Assembly (NCBI RefSeq): GCF_041261205.1
Contig: NZ_JBGCCH010000002.1
Location: 558,001-622,000, forward strand
Origin: Catenulispora sp. MAP5-51
GTDB taxonomy: Bacteria; Actinomycetota; Actinomycetes; Streptomycetales; Catenulisporaceae
Direction of reading: 5' to 3'
Length of the DNA: 64,000 bases
Part shown: positions 18,537 to 27,151 of the stretch, piece by piece
How positions within the stretch are numbered: position 1 is the stretch's first letter
Layout of the letters: each line of letters opens with the position of its first letter
Program-made: the position numbers and the translations under genes
The notes under the pieces: model-generated
The model's input: the letters and a program-made list of their open reading frames with translations, nothing else
Database searches by the model: none
What the model was told of the DNA's origin: nothing

Positions 18537-19184
18537 TCAGGCGGTGCCGTACAGGCGGTCCCCGGCGTCGCCGAGGCCCGGGACGATGTAGCCGTTCTCA
18601 TTGAGCCGCTCGTCGATGGCCGCCGTGACAATCGCCACAGGGATGTCGAGGTCGGCCAGCGCCTCCTGCACGGCGGCGACGCCCTCGGGCGCGGCGAGCA
18701 GGCAGACGGCGGTCACCGAGGCCGCGCCGCGCTCGGCGAGCAGGCGGATCGCGGCGATGAGCGTGCCGCCGGTGGCCAGCATCGGGTCCAGCAGGTAGCA
18801 CTGGCGGCCGTGGAGCTGCTCCGGCAGGCGGGTGGCGTAGGTGGAGGCCTGCAGCGTGTCCTCGTTGCGGACCATGCCCAGGAAGCCGACCTCGGCGGTC
18901 GGGAGCAGCCGGACCATGCCGTCGAGCATGCCCAGCCCGGCCCGCAGCACCGGCACGACCAGGTGCCGCGGACCGCTGAAGGTGACGCCGTGCGCCTCGG
19001 CGACGGGCGTGGCGACCGTGCTCGGCTCCACCTGCGCGTTGCGGGTGGCCTCGTAGGCCAGGAGGGTCACGAGCTCGTCGGCCAGCGCGCGGAACGTGGG
19101 GGTTCGCGTGCGCGCGTCCCGCAGCAGAGTCAGCTTGTGAGCGACAAGCGGGTGGTCGACGACATGAATGGACACGGTGGGCAT
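18537..19184 (-). CDS. upp: uracil phosphoribosyltransferase
   Basis: A 215-residue enzyme of the pyrimidine salvage pathway, converting uracil and PRPP to UMP. Hallmarks are [14 protein letters not shown], the PRPP loop [20 protein letters not shown], and the uracil-binding C-terminus [16 protein letters not shown]. The ATG at 19184 was chosen because the family starts MPTVxxxxHPLVxHKLTxLRD; a longer open frame upstream is spurious. Confidence 0.95.
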   Translation of the reverse strand: MPTVSIHVVDHPLVAHKLTLLRDARTRTPTFRALADELVTLLAYEATRNAQVEPSTVATPVAEAHGVTFSGPRHLVVPVLRAGLGMLDGMVRLLPTAEVGFLGMVRNEDTLQASTYATRLPEQLHGRQCYLLDPMLATGGTLIAAIRLLAERGAASVTAVCLLAAPEGVAAVQEALADLDIPVAIVTAAIDERLNENGYIVPGLGDAGDRLYGTA

Positions 19185-19328
19185 GGGCAAACGGTATCCG
19201 ACGAGCCGTAACGCTGCACCGGTAAGTACTGGACAAGCACATACGGTGACAAGGTAACCTCTCAAAAAGGTCAAACCGCCGGCTTCCGGAACAGGGGACC
19301 GGCGCGATGTGAAGGCGGTGACCAGCAC

Positions 19329-19514
19329 ATGCCCGCAGACCAGTCGCGACCGCAGCCAGCACCGGCGCGGGACGCTCGAGACCGCAAACGCCGTCGCGAG
19401 GACTTCCTCGCCGACCTGGCCGAAGCCCAGCGCCTGCGCGAGCGCGTCGCCCCGCGCCGGGCCCGCATGGCGCGGCTGAGGCAGCAGCAGTTGCTGAGGA
19501 CGTTCTTCTACTGA
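19329..19514 (+). CDS. small basic protein, possible
   Basis: A 61-residue, Arg/Gln-rich protein (about one third Arg+Lys) predicted as helical, with a GAAGGCGG ribosome-site-like sequence 10 bases upstream of ATG. It ends 66 bases before a rho-independent-like terminator, which supports transcription. No family recognised. It could also be chance coding in GC-rich DNA. Confidence 0.45.
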   Translation: MPADQSRPQPAPARDARDRKRRREDFLADLAEAQRLRERVAPRRARMARLRQQQLLRTFFY

Positions 19515-19580
19515 ACCTCCCAAAAGCCCCATTGCCACAACACCCCGATTGGCCCGACCGGTCGGTGCTCCACCGACTCG

Positions 19581-19619
19581 GCGCCGCCAGTCCCCGCAAG
19601 CGGGACGGCGGCGCTTTTT
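19581..19619 (+). terminator. rho-independent terminator
   Basis: Stem GCGCCGCC/GGCGGCGC with inner TCCC/GGGA and then TTTTT (19615-19619). It probably ends transcription of the small basic protein gene upstream of tadA. Confidence 0.8.
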
Positions 19620-19698
19620 GTGAGGCCGATCGCCTATGGCATCGGTCACACCAGACCGCCAGGCGATCCCCAAGCCCCCGACCGACGAGACTGGACCC

Positions 19699-20220
19699 AT
19701 GACGGCACCCCCGCCCACGCCCACCCAGCGCCGCTACGAACCCTGGATGCGCCTGGCCCTGGCCGAAGCCACAGCAGCGGAAGCCACCGGCGACGTCCCC
19801 ATCGGAGCCGTCATCCTCGACCCCGCCGGCACCGTCATCGCCACCGGCCGCAACACCCGCGAAGCCGAAGGCGACCCCACCGGCCACGCCGAACTCGTCG
19901 CCATCCGAGCAGCAGCCCGCACCCTCCACACCCGAGCCACCCAAAAAAATCCCACAACCCCCACCACCTGGCACCTCACCGACTGCACCCTCGTCGTCAC
20001 CCTCGAACCCTGCACCATGTGCGCCGGCGCCATCGTCCTATCCCGCCTGACCCGCGTCATCTTCGGCGCCTGGGACCCCAAAGCCGGCGCGGCAGGCTCC
20101 CTGTACGACGTCCTCCGAGACCCCCGCCTCAACCACAACCCCGAAGTCGTACCCGGCGTCCTCGAACCCGACTGCCGCAACGCCCTCGACCGCTTCTTCG
20201 AACACCACCGCCGAAAGTGA
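19699..20220 (+). CDS. tadA: tRNA adenosine(34) deaminase
   Basis: A 173-residue cytidine-deaminase-fold enzyme converting A34 to inosine in tRNA-Arg(ACG). Zinc site: HAE ([11 protein letters not shown]) and PCTMC ([11 protein letters not shown]). A C-terminal dimer region contains [10 protein letters not shown] and [11 protein letters not shown]. Start 19699 gives the usual N-terminus just before [12 protein letters not shown]; an in-frame ATG at 19636 is possible. Slightly longer than E. coli TadA through an insert [13 protein letters not shown]. Confidence 0.92.
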   Translation: MTAPPPTPTQRRYEPWMRLALAEATAAEATGDVPIGAVILDPAGTVIATGRNTREAEGDPTGHAELVAIRAAARTLHTRATQKNPTTPTTWHLTDCTLVVTLEPCTMCAGAIVLSRLTRVIFGAWDPKAGAAGSLYDVLRDPRLNHNPEVVPGVLEPDCRNALDRFFEHHRRK

Positions 20221-20256
20221 GCGAAGCACCCCCACAGATCCGGTAAGGTATTCCAC

Positions 20257-20341
20257 GGTGACGTGTCCGAGCGGCCTAAGGAGCACGCCTCGAAAGCGTG
20301 TGAGGTGCAAGCCTCCGTGGGTTCAAATCCCACCGTCACCG
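20257..20341 (+). tRNA. tRNA-Ser (anticodon CGA)
   Basis: An 85-base gene with acceptor GGTGACG/CGTCACC, discriminator G, D-arm with GAGCGG, anticodon loop CTCGAAA (CGA), the long variable arm typical of serine tRNAs, and T-arm GGTTCAAATCC. tRNA-Ser genes are common integration sites; see the element entry. Confidence 0.96.
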
Positions 20342-20348
20342 CTTCTGA

Positions 20349-20386
20349 CGAGCCCCTGACCTGCGGAAACGCGGGGCAGGGGCTCG
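20349..20386 (+). terminator. terminator after tRNA-Ser
   Basis: Perfect 10-bp inverted repeat (CGAGCCCCTG ... CAGGGGCTCG) followed by a T-rich stretch CCTGTTTGTT, 8 bases after the tRNA. Confidence 0.8.
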
Positions 20387-20660
20387 CCTGTTTGTTCAAT
20401 CGGCCCAGGGCTCGTCTTCCAGGGTTGCATTCCGGGTTGCATTCCGAGTTACGGAGCCTTCTTCGGAACCTCCTGAGAGCCCCCGAGCGAGTGATTTCGA
20501 AGATCAACTTTTGAGCCCGAGTGTGGCCCCCAGAGGCAGACACGGTCCAAACACTCGAGAGTGACAGTGCGGGTCTCTCCACCCGATCGCGATCCCAACC
20601 GAACACTGCGCAAGTACGGAATCCGCCTCAGTGTGCTGCGTTCGCTGCGAGGATTCCCGG
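20387..20660. other. intergenic region with a 12-bp tandem duplication
   Basis: No gene recognised. Contains the perfect tandem repeat GGGTTGCATTCC at 20422-20433 and 20434-20445, and an AT-richer stretch to 20520. Confidence 0.6.
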
Positions 20661-21278
20661 ATGGACTGGAAGACGCTCCTCGATGGGTTGCTTGGTGCGG
20701 TGCTTGGCGGCCTCATTGGGGCCAGCGCGGCGTTGCGGGCCAGTCGCCAGCAGATCCGCGCCCAGGTGACAGCCGCTGAAGCGGAACGGCTGGAGCTTCG
20801 CCTTGACCGATCGCGAACGGCGGCGGTTGCCCTCCTAGAGCGCCTTGCAGATCTGGACGCTGAGCTGTGGAGTCTGCCGCATGCGGCAAAGGAAAGAATG
20901 GCGCGCTACTCAGCAGAGAACGGCGCCTTGACACCCGTCTCGCCGCGGTTGGCAGCAGCCATAGAGTCCATCAGGTCGTTGCGCCGCGGACTACTTACAG
21001 AGCTTCCCGTAGTCACCGACCCGTTGATCACCAAGCACTATCGCGAACTCGAAACGCTCGCGTCCTGGTTCTCCGTGTCCCCTCGGACACCGGAGGAAGC
21101 CGACCGAATCGGCGTTGGACTTGGGCGATATACCCGGTGGGTTCAGATACTCATTGCTGAGTACGTCGCTGAGAGGCCATCGCTCGCCGACATCGAACCA
21201 CCAGCCTTCGTGCCAGGCCACATCCTCGACCCCGACAACGACTGGGAGCCCGAACCGAAGCCTGACGGATGGTCCTAG
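20661..21278 (+). CDS. single-pass membrane protein with coiled coil, unknown function
   Basis: A 205-residue protein. ATG 20661 is preceded by CGAGGA; an upstream in-frame start (20631) has none. One N-terminal membrane helix (LLDGLLGAVLGGLIGASAALRA) is followed by a charged coiled coil (~25-60) and a helical domain with LITKHYRELETLASWFSV. The plan resembles small phage/plasmid-borne membrane proteins found in actinomycete islands. No named family. Confidence 0.65.
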   Translation: MDWKTLLDGLLGAVLGGLIGASAALRASRQQIRAQVTAAEAERLELRLDRSRTAAVALLERLADLDAELWSLPHAAKERMARYSAENGALTPVSPRLAAAIESIRSLRRGLLTELPVVTDPLITKHYRELETLASWFSVSPRTPEEADRIGVGLGRYTRWVQILIAEYVAERPSLADIEPPAFVPGHILDPDNDWEPEPKPDGWS

Positions 21279-21535
21279 TACAACAGCCGTAGTCAGCCGT
21301 AGATCGGTGATCCGGCTTCCATGTCTCGTGCGCCGCGCACTGCGGCGCGCTCAACCGAAGCTGGCGACAACCGCCAAGTGGGTGAAGTCCAAAAGACGAA
21401 CCCCCGTTACCCGAAAACAGCCCCTGCCAGCACCAACACTCCTGTAGATAACTGGGGAAACCCACTGCTACTGCCGCGCGTCAGGACGCCCAGCGGGATA
21501 GTTGAGACATAAGGCCTAGCCAATGGGGTGTTGAG

Positions 21536-22033
21536 ATGCCATCCCGCACCATCTTTACGAAGAACGCAGCACTGTCGCTCGCCGTCCTGGCCACGTCCGT
21601 CGGCCTCTTCGCTTGCGGAGGAGCCACCGCCCCGACCACCGTCACTCCGCCGAAGGCCCCGGCTAGCACTTCTGCCCCGACCACCACCGAGCCCCCTGAG
21701 GCCATCGCGTCTCGGGTCGAGAACGCCGTTTCCACTGCAAATGGCGGTAGCTGGGTACGGAGTACGACTCAAAACACCGCCCCCGTGGGTTACCAAGCCT
21801 CTGATTCGTCGTCTTGGCGCGCTGACGTGTATTCGTCGAGCGATGCTGCGGAGGTTGCCCTGTACTTCTACCTCACTCCGGAGCAGGCTGCGAGAGCGAA
21901 AGCCACATTCGACAACAGTGGGGCGGGACCCGGCTCGTCCATTCCGGCCGTATACCAGGACAACGCCGTTGTTATCGTCGTCTTCTCCACCGCCAACAGC
22001 GCCACTCGTGCCGCTGTGCAAGCGAACCACTAA
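21536..22033 (+). CDS. putative lipoprotein
   Basis: A 165-residue protein with a type II signal peptide: basic start, hydrophobic LSLAVLATSVGLFA and lipobox LFAC-G around residue 27. A Thr/Pro-rich linker (residues 32-55) precedes a ~100-residue domain with alternating strands (ADVYSSSDAAEVALYFYLT). It would be anchored on the outer face of the membrane. Unknown function. Confidence 0.7.
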   Translation: MPSRTIFTKNAALSLAVLATSVGLFACGGATAPTTVTPPKAPASTSAPTTTEPPEAIASRVENAVSTANGGSWVRSTTQNTAPVGYQASDSSSWRADVYSSSDAAEVALYFYLTPEQAARAKATFDNSGAGPGSSIPAVYQDNAVVIVVFSTANSATRAAVQANH

Positions 22034-22161
22034 CGGAGAAGTTCACCGAAAACACCGCCACAAGCCCGAGCTTGTGGGCTTCCACTAAACCCGCGTCGCG
22101 CTCATCGCATGACGCTACGTCAGATCACAATCCACGGCTCTGTCATGAGATCCTCCACGCC

Positions 22162-22689
22162 ATGATGGGTGGCCAGTCCGAACATCCGGAACTTTGGGCG
22201 TTCCTGGAAGCAGTGCAGCCCGGCGAGATCCTCTCGGGCGCCGTCGCGGCGATCGAGAGCTTCGGCGTATTCGTGGCGCTGGACGACGGTCCACGGCACC
22301 CGTCCTTTCCAGGCGTCGGGTTCATCACGCTGCCCGAGCTTTCCTGGCAGTCTTTCGGGGCGGCCTCGGACGTCGTCCGCGTGGGCGAGCACGTCGCGTG
22401 CAAATTTCTCCGGTTCGACACCCACAACCTCGAGGCCCGACTTTCGCTCCGAGCGACGCAGCCCGACCCCTTCCAGTCGTTCGTCCATCAAGCCGCGCCG
22501 GGCCAAAGGCTGACGGGCCGGATCACCAAGCTCGTCCCGTTCGGCGCCTTCGTTCGGGTGGCGGAAGGAATCAAGGGACTCGTCCGTGATCTTCACGACG
22601 GCCGCGTCGGCGACGAACTCGCAGTCATCATCGCCGACATCGACCGGCAGCGGCGTCGAATCGAGCTTCGTGTCAGCCCTCCAAGCTAG
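22162..22689 (+). CDS. protein with two S1 RNA-binding domains
   Basis: A 175-residue protein (start at ATG 22162 or 22165). First S1 domain: LSGAVAAIESFGVFVALDD ... VGFITLPELSW; second: LTGRITKLVPFGAFVRVAEGIKGLV ... VGDELAVIIADIDRQRRRIEL. The second domain is short by about 15-20 residues in the loop where S1 domains have the HLSEL-type motif. Probably binds RNA or ribosomes; the specific role is unknown. Its stop overlaps the integrase stop on the other strand. Confidence 0.82.
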   Translation: MMGGQSEHPELWAFLEAVQPGEILSGAVAAIESFGVFVALDDGPRHPSFPGVGFITLPELSWQSFGAASDVVRVGEHVACKFLRFDTHNLEARLSLRATQPDPFQSFVHQAAPGQRLTGRITKLVPFGAFVRVAEGIKGLVRDLHDGRVGDELAVIIADIDRQRRRIELRVSPPS

Positions 22690-24278
22690 AGCCTGTCCAG
22701 TCGTTCATCTGGGGAGCCAGATGACGAGGGCTGCGGTGGTGACGGTGCCGAGGAAGACATAACCGCGCTTGTACTACGGGTTTCGGCACCGCTTTCCAGA
22801 GCGAGCCGTGGGCTCCAAACAAGAGCTTCCAGCCGATCAGCTGCGTCTCGCTGCACAGCCCGCGTCACGTGCCGGTAGCGCTCGCCGTTCTTCGCGGTGG
22901 CCCAGCCGAAGAGAACCTGTGCGGTGCGGTCGAGTACGCCGGCCAGCAGAGCCAACGTCGCAGCCGTATGCCGCGCGTCGTGGAGCCGCGCGTCACGCAC
23001 ACCCGCTGCCTTCAGGAGCTTCTTCCAGTCGTCCCAATCAGTCCGCGGGTTCACAGCGTCGCCGGTCTCGGTCGCGATGACCCACCCTTCGTCAACCCAC
23101 AGAGGCCCGGCAGCCAACCGTTCCCGTCTCTGCGCCTCCCGATGCACGCGCGCCAGGAAGACGATCGGTCGAGGAACCGGGAATGGGCGCTCAGCCGCCT
23201 TCGACTTCACCGGTCCGGTCTTCGGCAACAGCTCGACGCGTTGCGGGCAGAGCCCAGGCCACTTCTTCCCGCACGGCTCAGAACAACCGTGGGAGTACGT
23301 CGGGCGCAAACGATTCCTTCGCACATAGATCGTCTCGCTCCCAGCGTCCTCGTCATCGATCCGGAAGTCGGACCACTGGAATCCCAGAGCTTCGCCTTGG
23401 CGGAACCCGAAGATCAGGGCCAACACCCACCGAAACCCGTTTCGCCTCTTGAGGGCGGTCGTGAGAATCCGCTCGACCTCCTCCAGGGTGTAAGGGTCGA
23501 TCTCGATCTCGTCCACAGTCGGCGGCGTCGCGAGCGCTACCGGATTCCTGGGGATCAGCCTCCGCTGGTACGCCACGCCGAAGGCTGTGCGCGCCGTACG
23601 GTGCACCTGGTGAACAGTCGCCGGCTTGGATCCGGCCTGAAGCAGTTTCCGATACAGCGCTTCGAAGTGCTCAGGCTCGATCTTCTCCAGCCGATGCTTG
23701 CCGATGTTGGGGACGAGGTGGTGGCACACAGCCACGCGGTAGCCCGCAAGCGTGCTGGGCCGGACCTTCAATGCCGCGACGTTCTCAACCCAGTGCTTCA
23801 GCCACTGCTCGGTCGTCACCAGCGACGATCCGGTTTTGGCAACATGCCCGGCGTCCCGCGCCTGCACTAACTCGTTGACTCGACGTCGAAGCGCCTTCTC
23901 GTCCTTACTCTTCCGATGCCGACGGTCGAGGCTGCCATCGTCCTTGACGCCCACGGTCACCCACGCGTGCCACAGCTTGTCGCTGTCGCTGTAGAAGATC
24001 GAGGACTCACCGTTCGGTGCACGCGTGCCCTGAGGCCGGCCCCGCCGTGACGACGGACTACGTCGCTTCGCCCGCTTGGACCGGTCCGGATTGGCCATGT
24101 ACTGGTCAATCGCCCACGACGGCACCCGGGTCTGATCGTCGCTTCGATCGACCTGGATCTTCTCCTCTTTGATCAGCTTGTACAACGTGCTCTGCGAAAC
24201 GCCGAGCGCCGCTGCCGCTTCCTTGATGGTCAGCGACCGGTGCTCTGGGTCACGCAAAAACGGTGCGCAGTCCGCCAT
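22686..24278 (-). CDS. int: tyrosine site-specific recombinase (integrase) with N-terminal HTH
   Basis: A 530-residue integrase. N-terminal HTH_17/excisionase-like domain (SLTIKEAAAALGVSQSTLYKLI, 15-36), SAM-like core-binding domain ~150-240, catalytic domain ~260-480 with Arg293 in GFRQGEALG, His433/Arg436 in HDARH, Trp459 in place of the usual His, and nucleophile Tyr468 in GERYRHV. An insert with four Cys (CSEPCGKKWPGLC) lies at 332-344. AAGGGA stands 6 bases before the ATG. The last ~25 residues (PSPPQPSSSGSPDERLDRL) are encoded by a transposase remnant read in another frame, so the natural C-terminus was probably different. Confidence 0.92.
   Translation of the reverse strand: MADCAPFLRDPEHRSLTIKEAAAALGVSQSTLYKLIKEEKIQVDRSDDQTRVPSWAIDQYMANPDRSKRAKRRSPSSRRGRPQGTRAPNGESSIFYSDSDKLWHAWVTVGVKDDGSLDRRHRKSKDEKALRRRVNELVQARDAGHVAKTGSSLVTTEQWLKHWVENVAALKVRPSTLAGYRVAVCHHLVPNIGKHRLEKIEPEHFEALYRKLLQAGSKPATVHQVHRTARTAFGVAYQRRLIPRNPVALATPPTVDEIEIDPYTLEEVERILTTALKRRNGFRWVLALIFGFRQGEALGFQWSDFRIDDEDAGSETIYVRRNRLRPTYSHGCSEPCGKKWPGLCPQRVELLPKTGPVKSKAAERPFPVPRPIVFLARVHREAQRRERLAAGPLWVDEGWVIATETGDAVNPRTDWDDWKKLLKAAGVRDARLHDARHTAATLALLAGVLDRTAQVLFGWATAKNGERYRHVTRAVQRDAADRLEALVWSPRLALESGAETRSTSAVMSSSAPSPPQPSSSGSPDERLDRL
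22688..22773 (-). pseudogene. 3' remnant of an IS5-type transposase
   Basis: On the minus strand, bases 22773-22705 encode YKRGYVFLGTVTTAALVIWL-PR-stop, the typical C-terminus of actinomycete IS5/DDE transposases, with a stop codon directly upstream, so only about 22 residues remain. GAGCCTGTCCAGTCG at the outer end could be its terminal inverted repeat. It lies inside the last codons of the integrase gene in another frame. Confidence 0.6.
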
Positions 24279-24347
24279 TCCTCGTCCCTTGCTTTACGTG
24301 CGACGCGATGAGGGGCCGCGTGCCATCTCGACGCGCGGCCCCGTGGA

Positions 24348-24587
24348 TCACGCGGCCTTGACCTTGATGGATGCGGCCTCGAAGGCGGCCAGAGCCGAGA
24401 TCGGCACTCGGATGGCGCCACCTGTCGCACCGAAGCCGAACGCCATCAGCTTCCCGGCCTCGATCTCCCTGTAGACCGTTGAGGGATGGAGTCCGTACAT
24501 GTCCGCCACCTCGGCAACCGACAAAGCGCGTCGGCCGGCGGGAATCTCCTGCGTGTAGGCGACAGAGCTGCCCTGCTCGTTCGTCAT
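24348..24587 (-). CDS. xis: excisionase / HTH_17 DNA-binding protein
   Basis: A 79-residue protein with one MerR-like winged helix (ALSVAEVADMYGLHPSTVYREIEAGKLMAFGFG...AIRVPISALAAFE). AGGAG stands 8 bases before ATG 24587. It is 69 bases upstream of int on the same strand, the arrangement of xis-int operons in actinomycete elements. Expected to direct the recombinase to excision and may bind the repeats in its own promoter. Confidence 0.85.
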   Translation of the reverse strand: MTNEQGSSVAYTQEIPAGRRALSVAEVADMYGLHPSTVYREIEAGKLMAFGFGATGGAIRVPISALAAFEAASIKVKAA

Positions 24588-24664
24588 ATGCGCTCCTGGA
24601 TTCTTGGCTGCTGCGATGTACTTCAGCCCTGTTCGCCATCTGCGAACCAGGGCCCTCACTCCCT

Positions 24665-24709
24665 TGAACCAGTTGATGACTGGTTCAGACCAAGTCAACA
24701 TCTGGTTCA
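24665..24709. promoter_or_regulatory. operator-like repeats upstream of xis
   Basis: TGAACCAG (24665-24672) and CTGGTTCA (24680-24687) form a perfect inverted repeat with 7-base spacing, and a third CTGGTTCA follows at 24702-24709. Position in the xis promoter suggests a repressor or Xis binding array. Confidence 0.65.
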
Positions 24710-24755
24710 GGGATAGATCAACTACCTGACACAATCGCTCAAGTTCGTGTCGCTG

Positions 24756-25394
24756 CTATGCGTCGGTTTCAGGCTCCACCGACCGCAGGACCACCGCTTC
24801 CTCGTGGCGCCCGAGCGCGCACCTCATCTGGCACTGCGCCGCCTCATCGGCTGGCGCGACCACCTCGAATTCCGACCTGGCACCGACCTCAGCAAGCAAC
24901 TCGGCGAGATCGCGACAGAAGAGCTGGCGGATCTCCGCCCGAACGACAACGTGCCCACCTGCCTTCACCAACTGGCGCGCAGCGCGCAGCGCATCGGAAA
25001 GACGCTCGACAATGCCAGGTGCCTCGACACGCCCATGGACGCCGAGGAGTCCGACCCGTGAGAGGTCAACAAGCACGAGCGAGGCGCGCCGCAACGAGTC
25101 GGATCCGACGAGCTGAGGCACGTCGGCCAACTCGCCGACGACCACGGCTGCAAAACCCGGCCCGCCCTGGGCCGTGGCCCGGACCACGGCTTCCCTGGCT
25201 TCGCTCGCCAGTCGCGAATTGCGCTCGACCCCGATCGCCAGTCGGTCGGCGCGAATCGCTTCAACCAGGGCTCGACCGTGCCCGCAGCCGAGGTCGACCA
25301 CGAGCCCTCCCGGTTCGGAGTAGCGGGTGATGGCCAACACGGTGAGGGATCGTCGGGACGCTTCGAGTTCCTGAGCGACGTCGAGGTTCAACAC
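24756..25394 (-). CDS. class I SAM-dependent methyltransferase
   Basis: A 212-residue protein from GTG 25394, which has GAGG 5 bases upstream; the frame stays open to 25691 but that extension is low-complexity and unlike a domain. Motif I VVDLGCGHGRALVEAI (~32-46) and acidic motif II AIGVERNSRLA show the SAM fold. The post-motif region ASLVLVDLSRVGLLG and RQLVKAGGHVVVRAEI fit motifs IV-VI. No target-recognition region, so the substrate (nucleic acid, protein or small molecule) is unknown. Transcribed towards xis-int. Confidence 0.7.
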   Translation of the reverse strand: MLNLDVAQELEASRRSLTVLAITRYSEPGGLVVDLGCGHGRALVEAIRADRLAIGVERNSRLASEAREAVVRATAQGGPGFAAVVVGELADVPQLVGSDSLRRASLVLVDLSRVGLLGVHGRVEAPGIVERLSDALRAARQLVKAGGHVVVRAEIRQLFCRDLAELLAEVGARSEFEVVAPADEAAQCQMRCALGRHEEAVVLRSVEPETDA

Positions 25395-25797
25395 GGATGC
25401 CTCGTTTCGGGCTGACGATCCGGTCAGCTCTCGCTGATCCGGATCTGCGGTTCCTGTCAGCCCCGAAAGCCGCGATGACGTTTCTGAGGGGTCAACGCCA
25501 ATCGGGTGAATACCTGTCTCGCGGCACGCAAGTCCATCCGGCCGCAGCATCCGAGACCCGTCAAACACCGGGTGTAGCGGGCGCGCAATCGCCGTTGACG
25601 GCCGACGTCTTGATGGACCGGCTCGTCTCGGAGATCGGTATAGGCGCGAACAGCGATGCGTCAAAGAGCCAGGCCAAGGCACCAAAACCAAATCAGGACC
25701 CTTCTCTGACGGCTTCGAATCGCTTGATCAAACTCTGAGGGCTCGCGAGCCCCATGAGCGGCGGAATCCATCCGCCTACCTCATGGAGGTGCCCGTC
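25395..25797. other. divergent promoter region of the T4SS operon
   Basis: No gene accepted here, although the methyltransferase frame is open through most of it. It lies between the minus-strand methyltransferase and the plus-strand conjugation operon, so both promoters should be here. Confidence 0.5.
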
Positions 25798-26604
25798 ATG
25801 GGCCGCGTCACCTTCTCCTGCTCTTCCCCGCTCGACCTCGCCGCCGAGGCGTTCCGCGCACTGTGCGAAAGCCCTGCCTCACCCGGTCTCGACATCTCAG
25901 GCCTCGCCGTCGTTCTGCCGCCCGGAGTGACCCGTCTCGATGAGCTTCAGCGGCTGCTGCTCGCTGGCGCTTCGCAGGCGGTGCGTGACGCGGTGTGGGC
26001 TGAGGTGGTGCGCAAGGCACGGCGTGACGAGTCCTGGCAGCTCGCCGCAGTCGGCATGGCGCTGCCCGCGATCCGAAGTGTGGCCGGCTCGCTCGCGCGC
26101 GGCTTCGACGGCGACGTCGAAGAGCTGGACGCTGAGATCCTTGCCGGCTTCCTGGCTCACCTGGCTGTCGTGGACGTCGAGCTTCCCGGCATCGTGACGA
26201 AGCTCCGCTGGGCTGCCTACCGTGCGGGCCGTGCGGTCGTAGTCGCGCATCGCCGAGCTGCCGAGCGCGAAGAGGAGATCTCCGAGCAGGCCATGCTCTC
26301 GGGCCCGGTGGGTCACCCCGATCTCGTGCTCATGCGCGCCGTGTCTGCAGGCGCCATTTCGGAAGCGGATGCCGAACTCATCTCGGCGACGCGGCTCGAT
26401 CGCGTCGATATGGAGGTCTACGCCGGTCAGCTCGGCGTCTCCTACAACGCGGTGAAGATCCGTCGGCAGCGCGCGGAGGCAAGGCTGGTCGCCTTCATCG
26501 CAGGTGCTGAGCGCCCAAGTGCCCATGAAGCGCGCGTCCGCGCTATCCGGCCTGGTCAACGGCCTTTGATGGGCCGATCGGCTGAACTCCTGGCCGCTGC
26601 CTGA
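25798..26604 (+). CDS. sigma-factor-like HTH protein, first gene of T4SS operon
   Basis: A 268-residue protein. GGAGGT at 25785-25790 stands 7 bases before ATG 25798, fixing the start. The C-terminal third contains a sigma-70 region-4-like helix-turn-helix (DAELISATRLDRVDMEVYAGQLGVSYNAVKIRRQRAEARL). The middle resembles sigma region 2 only weakly. It may be a conjugation-operon regulator; equivalents precede T4SS genes in actinomycete elements. DNA binding is inferred from the HTH alone. Confidence 0.65.
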   Translation: MGRVTFSCSSPLDLAAEAFRALCESPASPGLDISGLAVVLPPGVTRLDELQRLLLAGASQAVRDAVWAEVVRKARRDESWQLAAVGMALPAIRSVAGSLARGFDGDVEELDAEILAGFLAHLAVVDVELPGIVTKLRWAAYRAGRAVVVAHRRAAEREEEISEQAMLSGPVGHPDLVLMRAVSAGAISEADAELISATRLDRVDMEVYAGQLGVSYNAVKIRRQRAEARLVAFIAGAERPSAHEARVRAIRPGQRPLMGRSAELLAAA

Positions 26605-26671
26605 CCCCTGGACCCAGGCCGCGCCGCTTTCGGCTGCGACGGCAATCCACCGACGCCAGGAGATCAGAACC

Positions 26672-27151
26672 ATGACCCCCTTCATTCGCAACGCCGCCGC
26701 CCTGTCGGTCGGTGTGCTCGCCGCTGCCGCGATCGGCATGGCGCCGGCAGCGGCCGACGCCTCCCAGCCATCGGCCCCGGCGACGATCACCATCCCGACC
26801 GACGCGACCGAGATCCCGCCGGAGGTCATGCCGTTCTTCAGTCCGACCGGCATGGCTGGCGTGTCGCCGGACGACCCGGCGGCACCGGTCGCGATCCTCG
26901 CAGACCAGCTGCGGGCGGTCGCGACCTTGCCTCAGGTGATGAACAACGTCCGGGACTGGATCATCGGGCTGTTGTCGGGCCTGGCGACGCTCTTCGTCAC
27001 CGTCGGCGGCCTGCGCTATCTCATGGCCGGTGGCAACGAGGGCGAGGTGATGAAGGCCAAAGGGGCGCTGAAGTCCGCGGCCTATGGCTACGCCCTCGCC
27101 GCGCTCGCGCCGGTCCTGGTCGACATCCTCAAGTCGATGGTCGGCGCGTGA
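26672..27151 (+). CDS. TrbC/VirB2-like pilin
   Basis: A 159-residue protein with a Sec signal peptide (cleavage near AAA-DASQ around residue 28), a Pro/Thr-rich linker, then two membrane helices (WIIGLLSGLATLFVTVGGLRYLMAGG and AAYGYALAALAPVLVDILKSMVG) with the short polar turn GNEGEVMKAKGAL. This two-helix hairpin is the VirB2/TrbC pilin plan. Next gene starts within its stop codon. Confidence 0.8.
   Translation: MTPFIRNAAALSVGVLAAAAIGMAPAAADASQPSAPATITIPTDATEIPPEVMPFFSPTGMAGVSPDDPAAPVAILADQLRAVATLPQVMNNVRDWIIGLLSGLATLFVTVGGLRYLMAGGNEGEVMKAKGALKSAAYGYALAALAPVLVDILKSMVGA

Noticed and set aside
18598-19974. 458-codon minus-strand frame across upp and the tadA start
   Set aside because: Overlaps established genes in the wrong frame.
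25395-25691. N-terminal extension of the methyltransferase
   Set aside because: Frame is open but encodes no domain and GTG 25394 has a good ribosome site.
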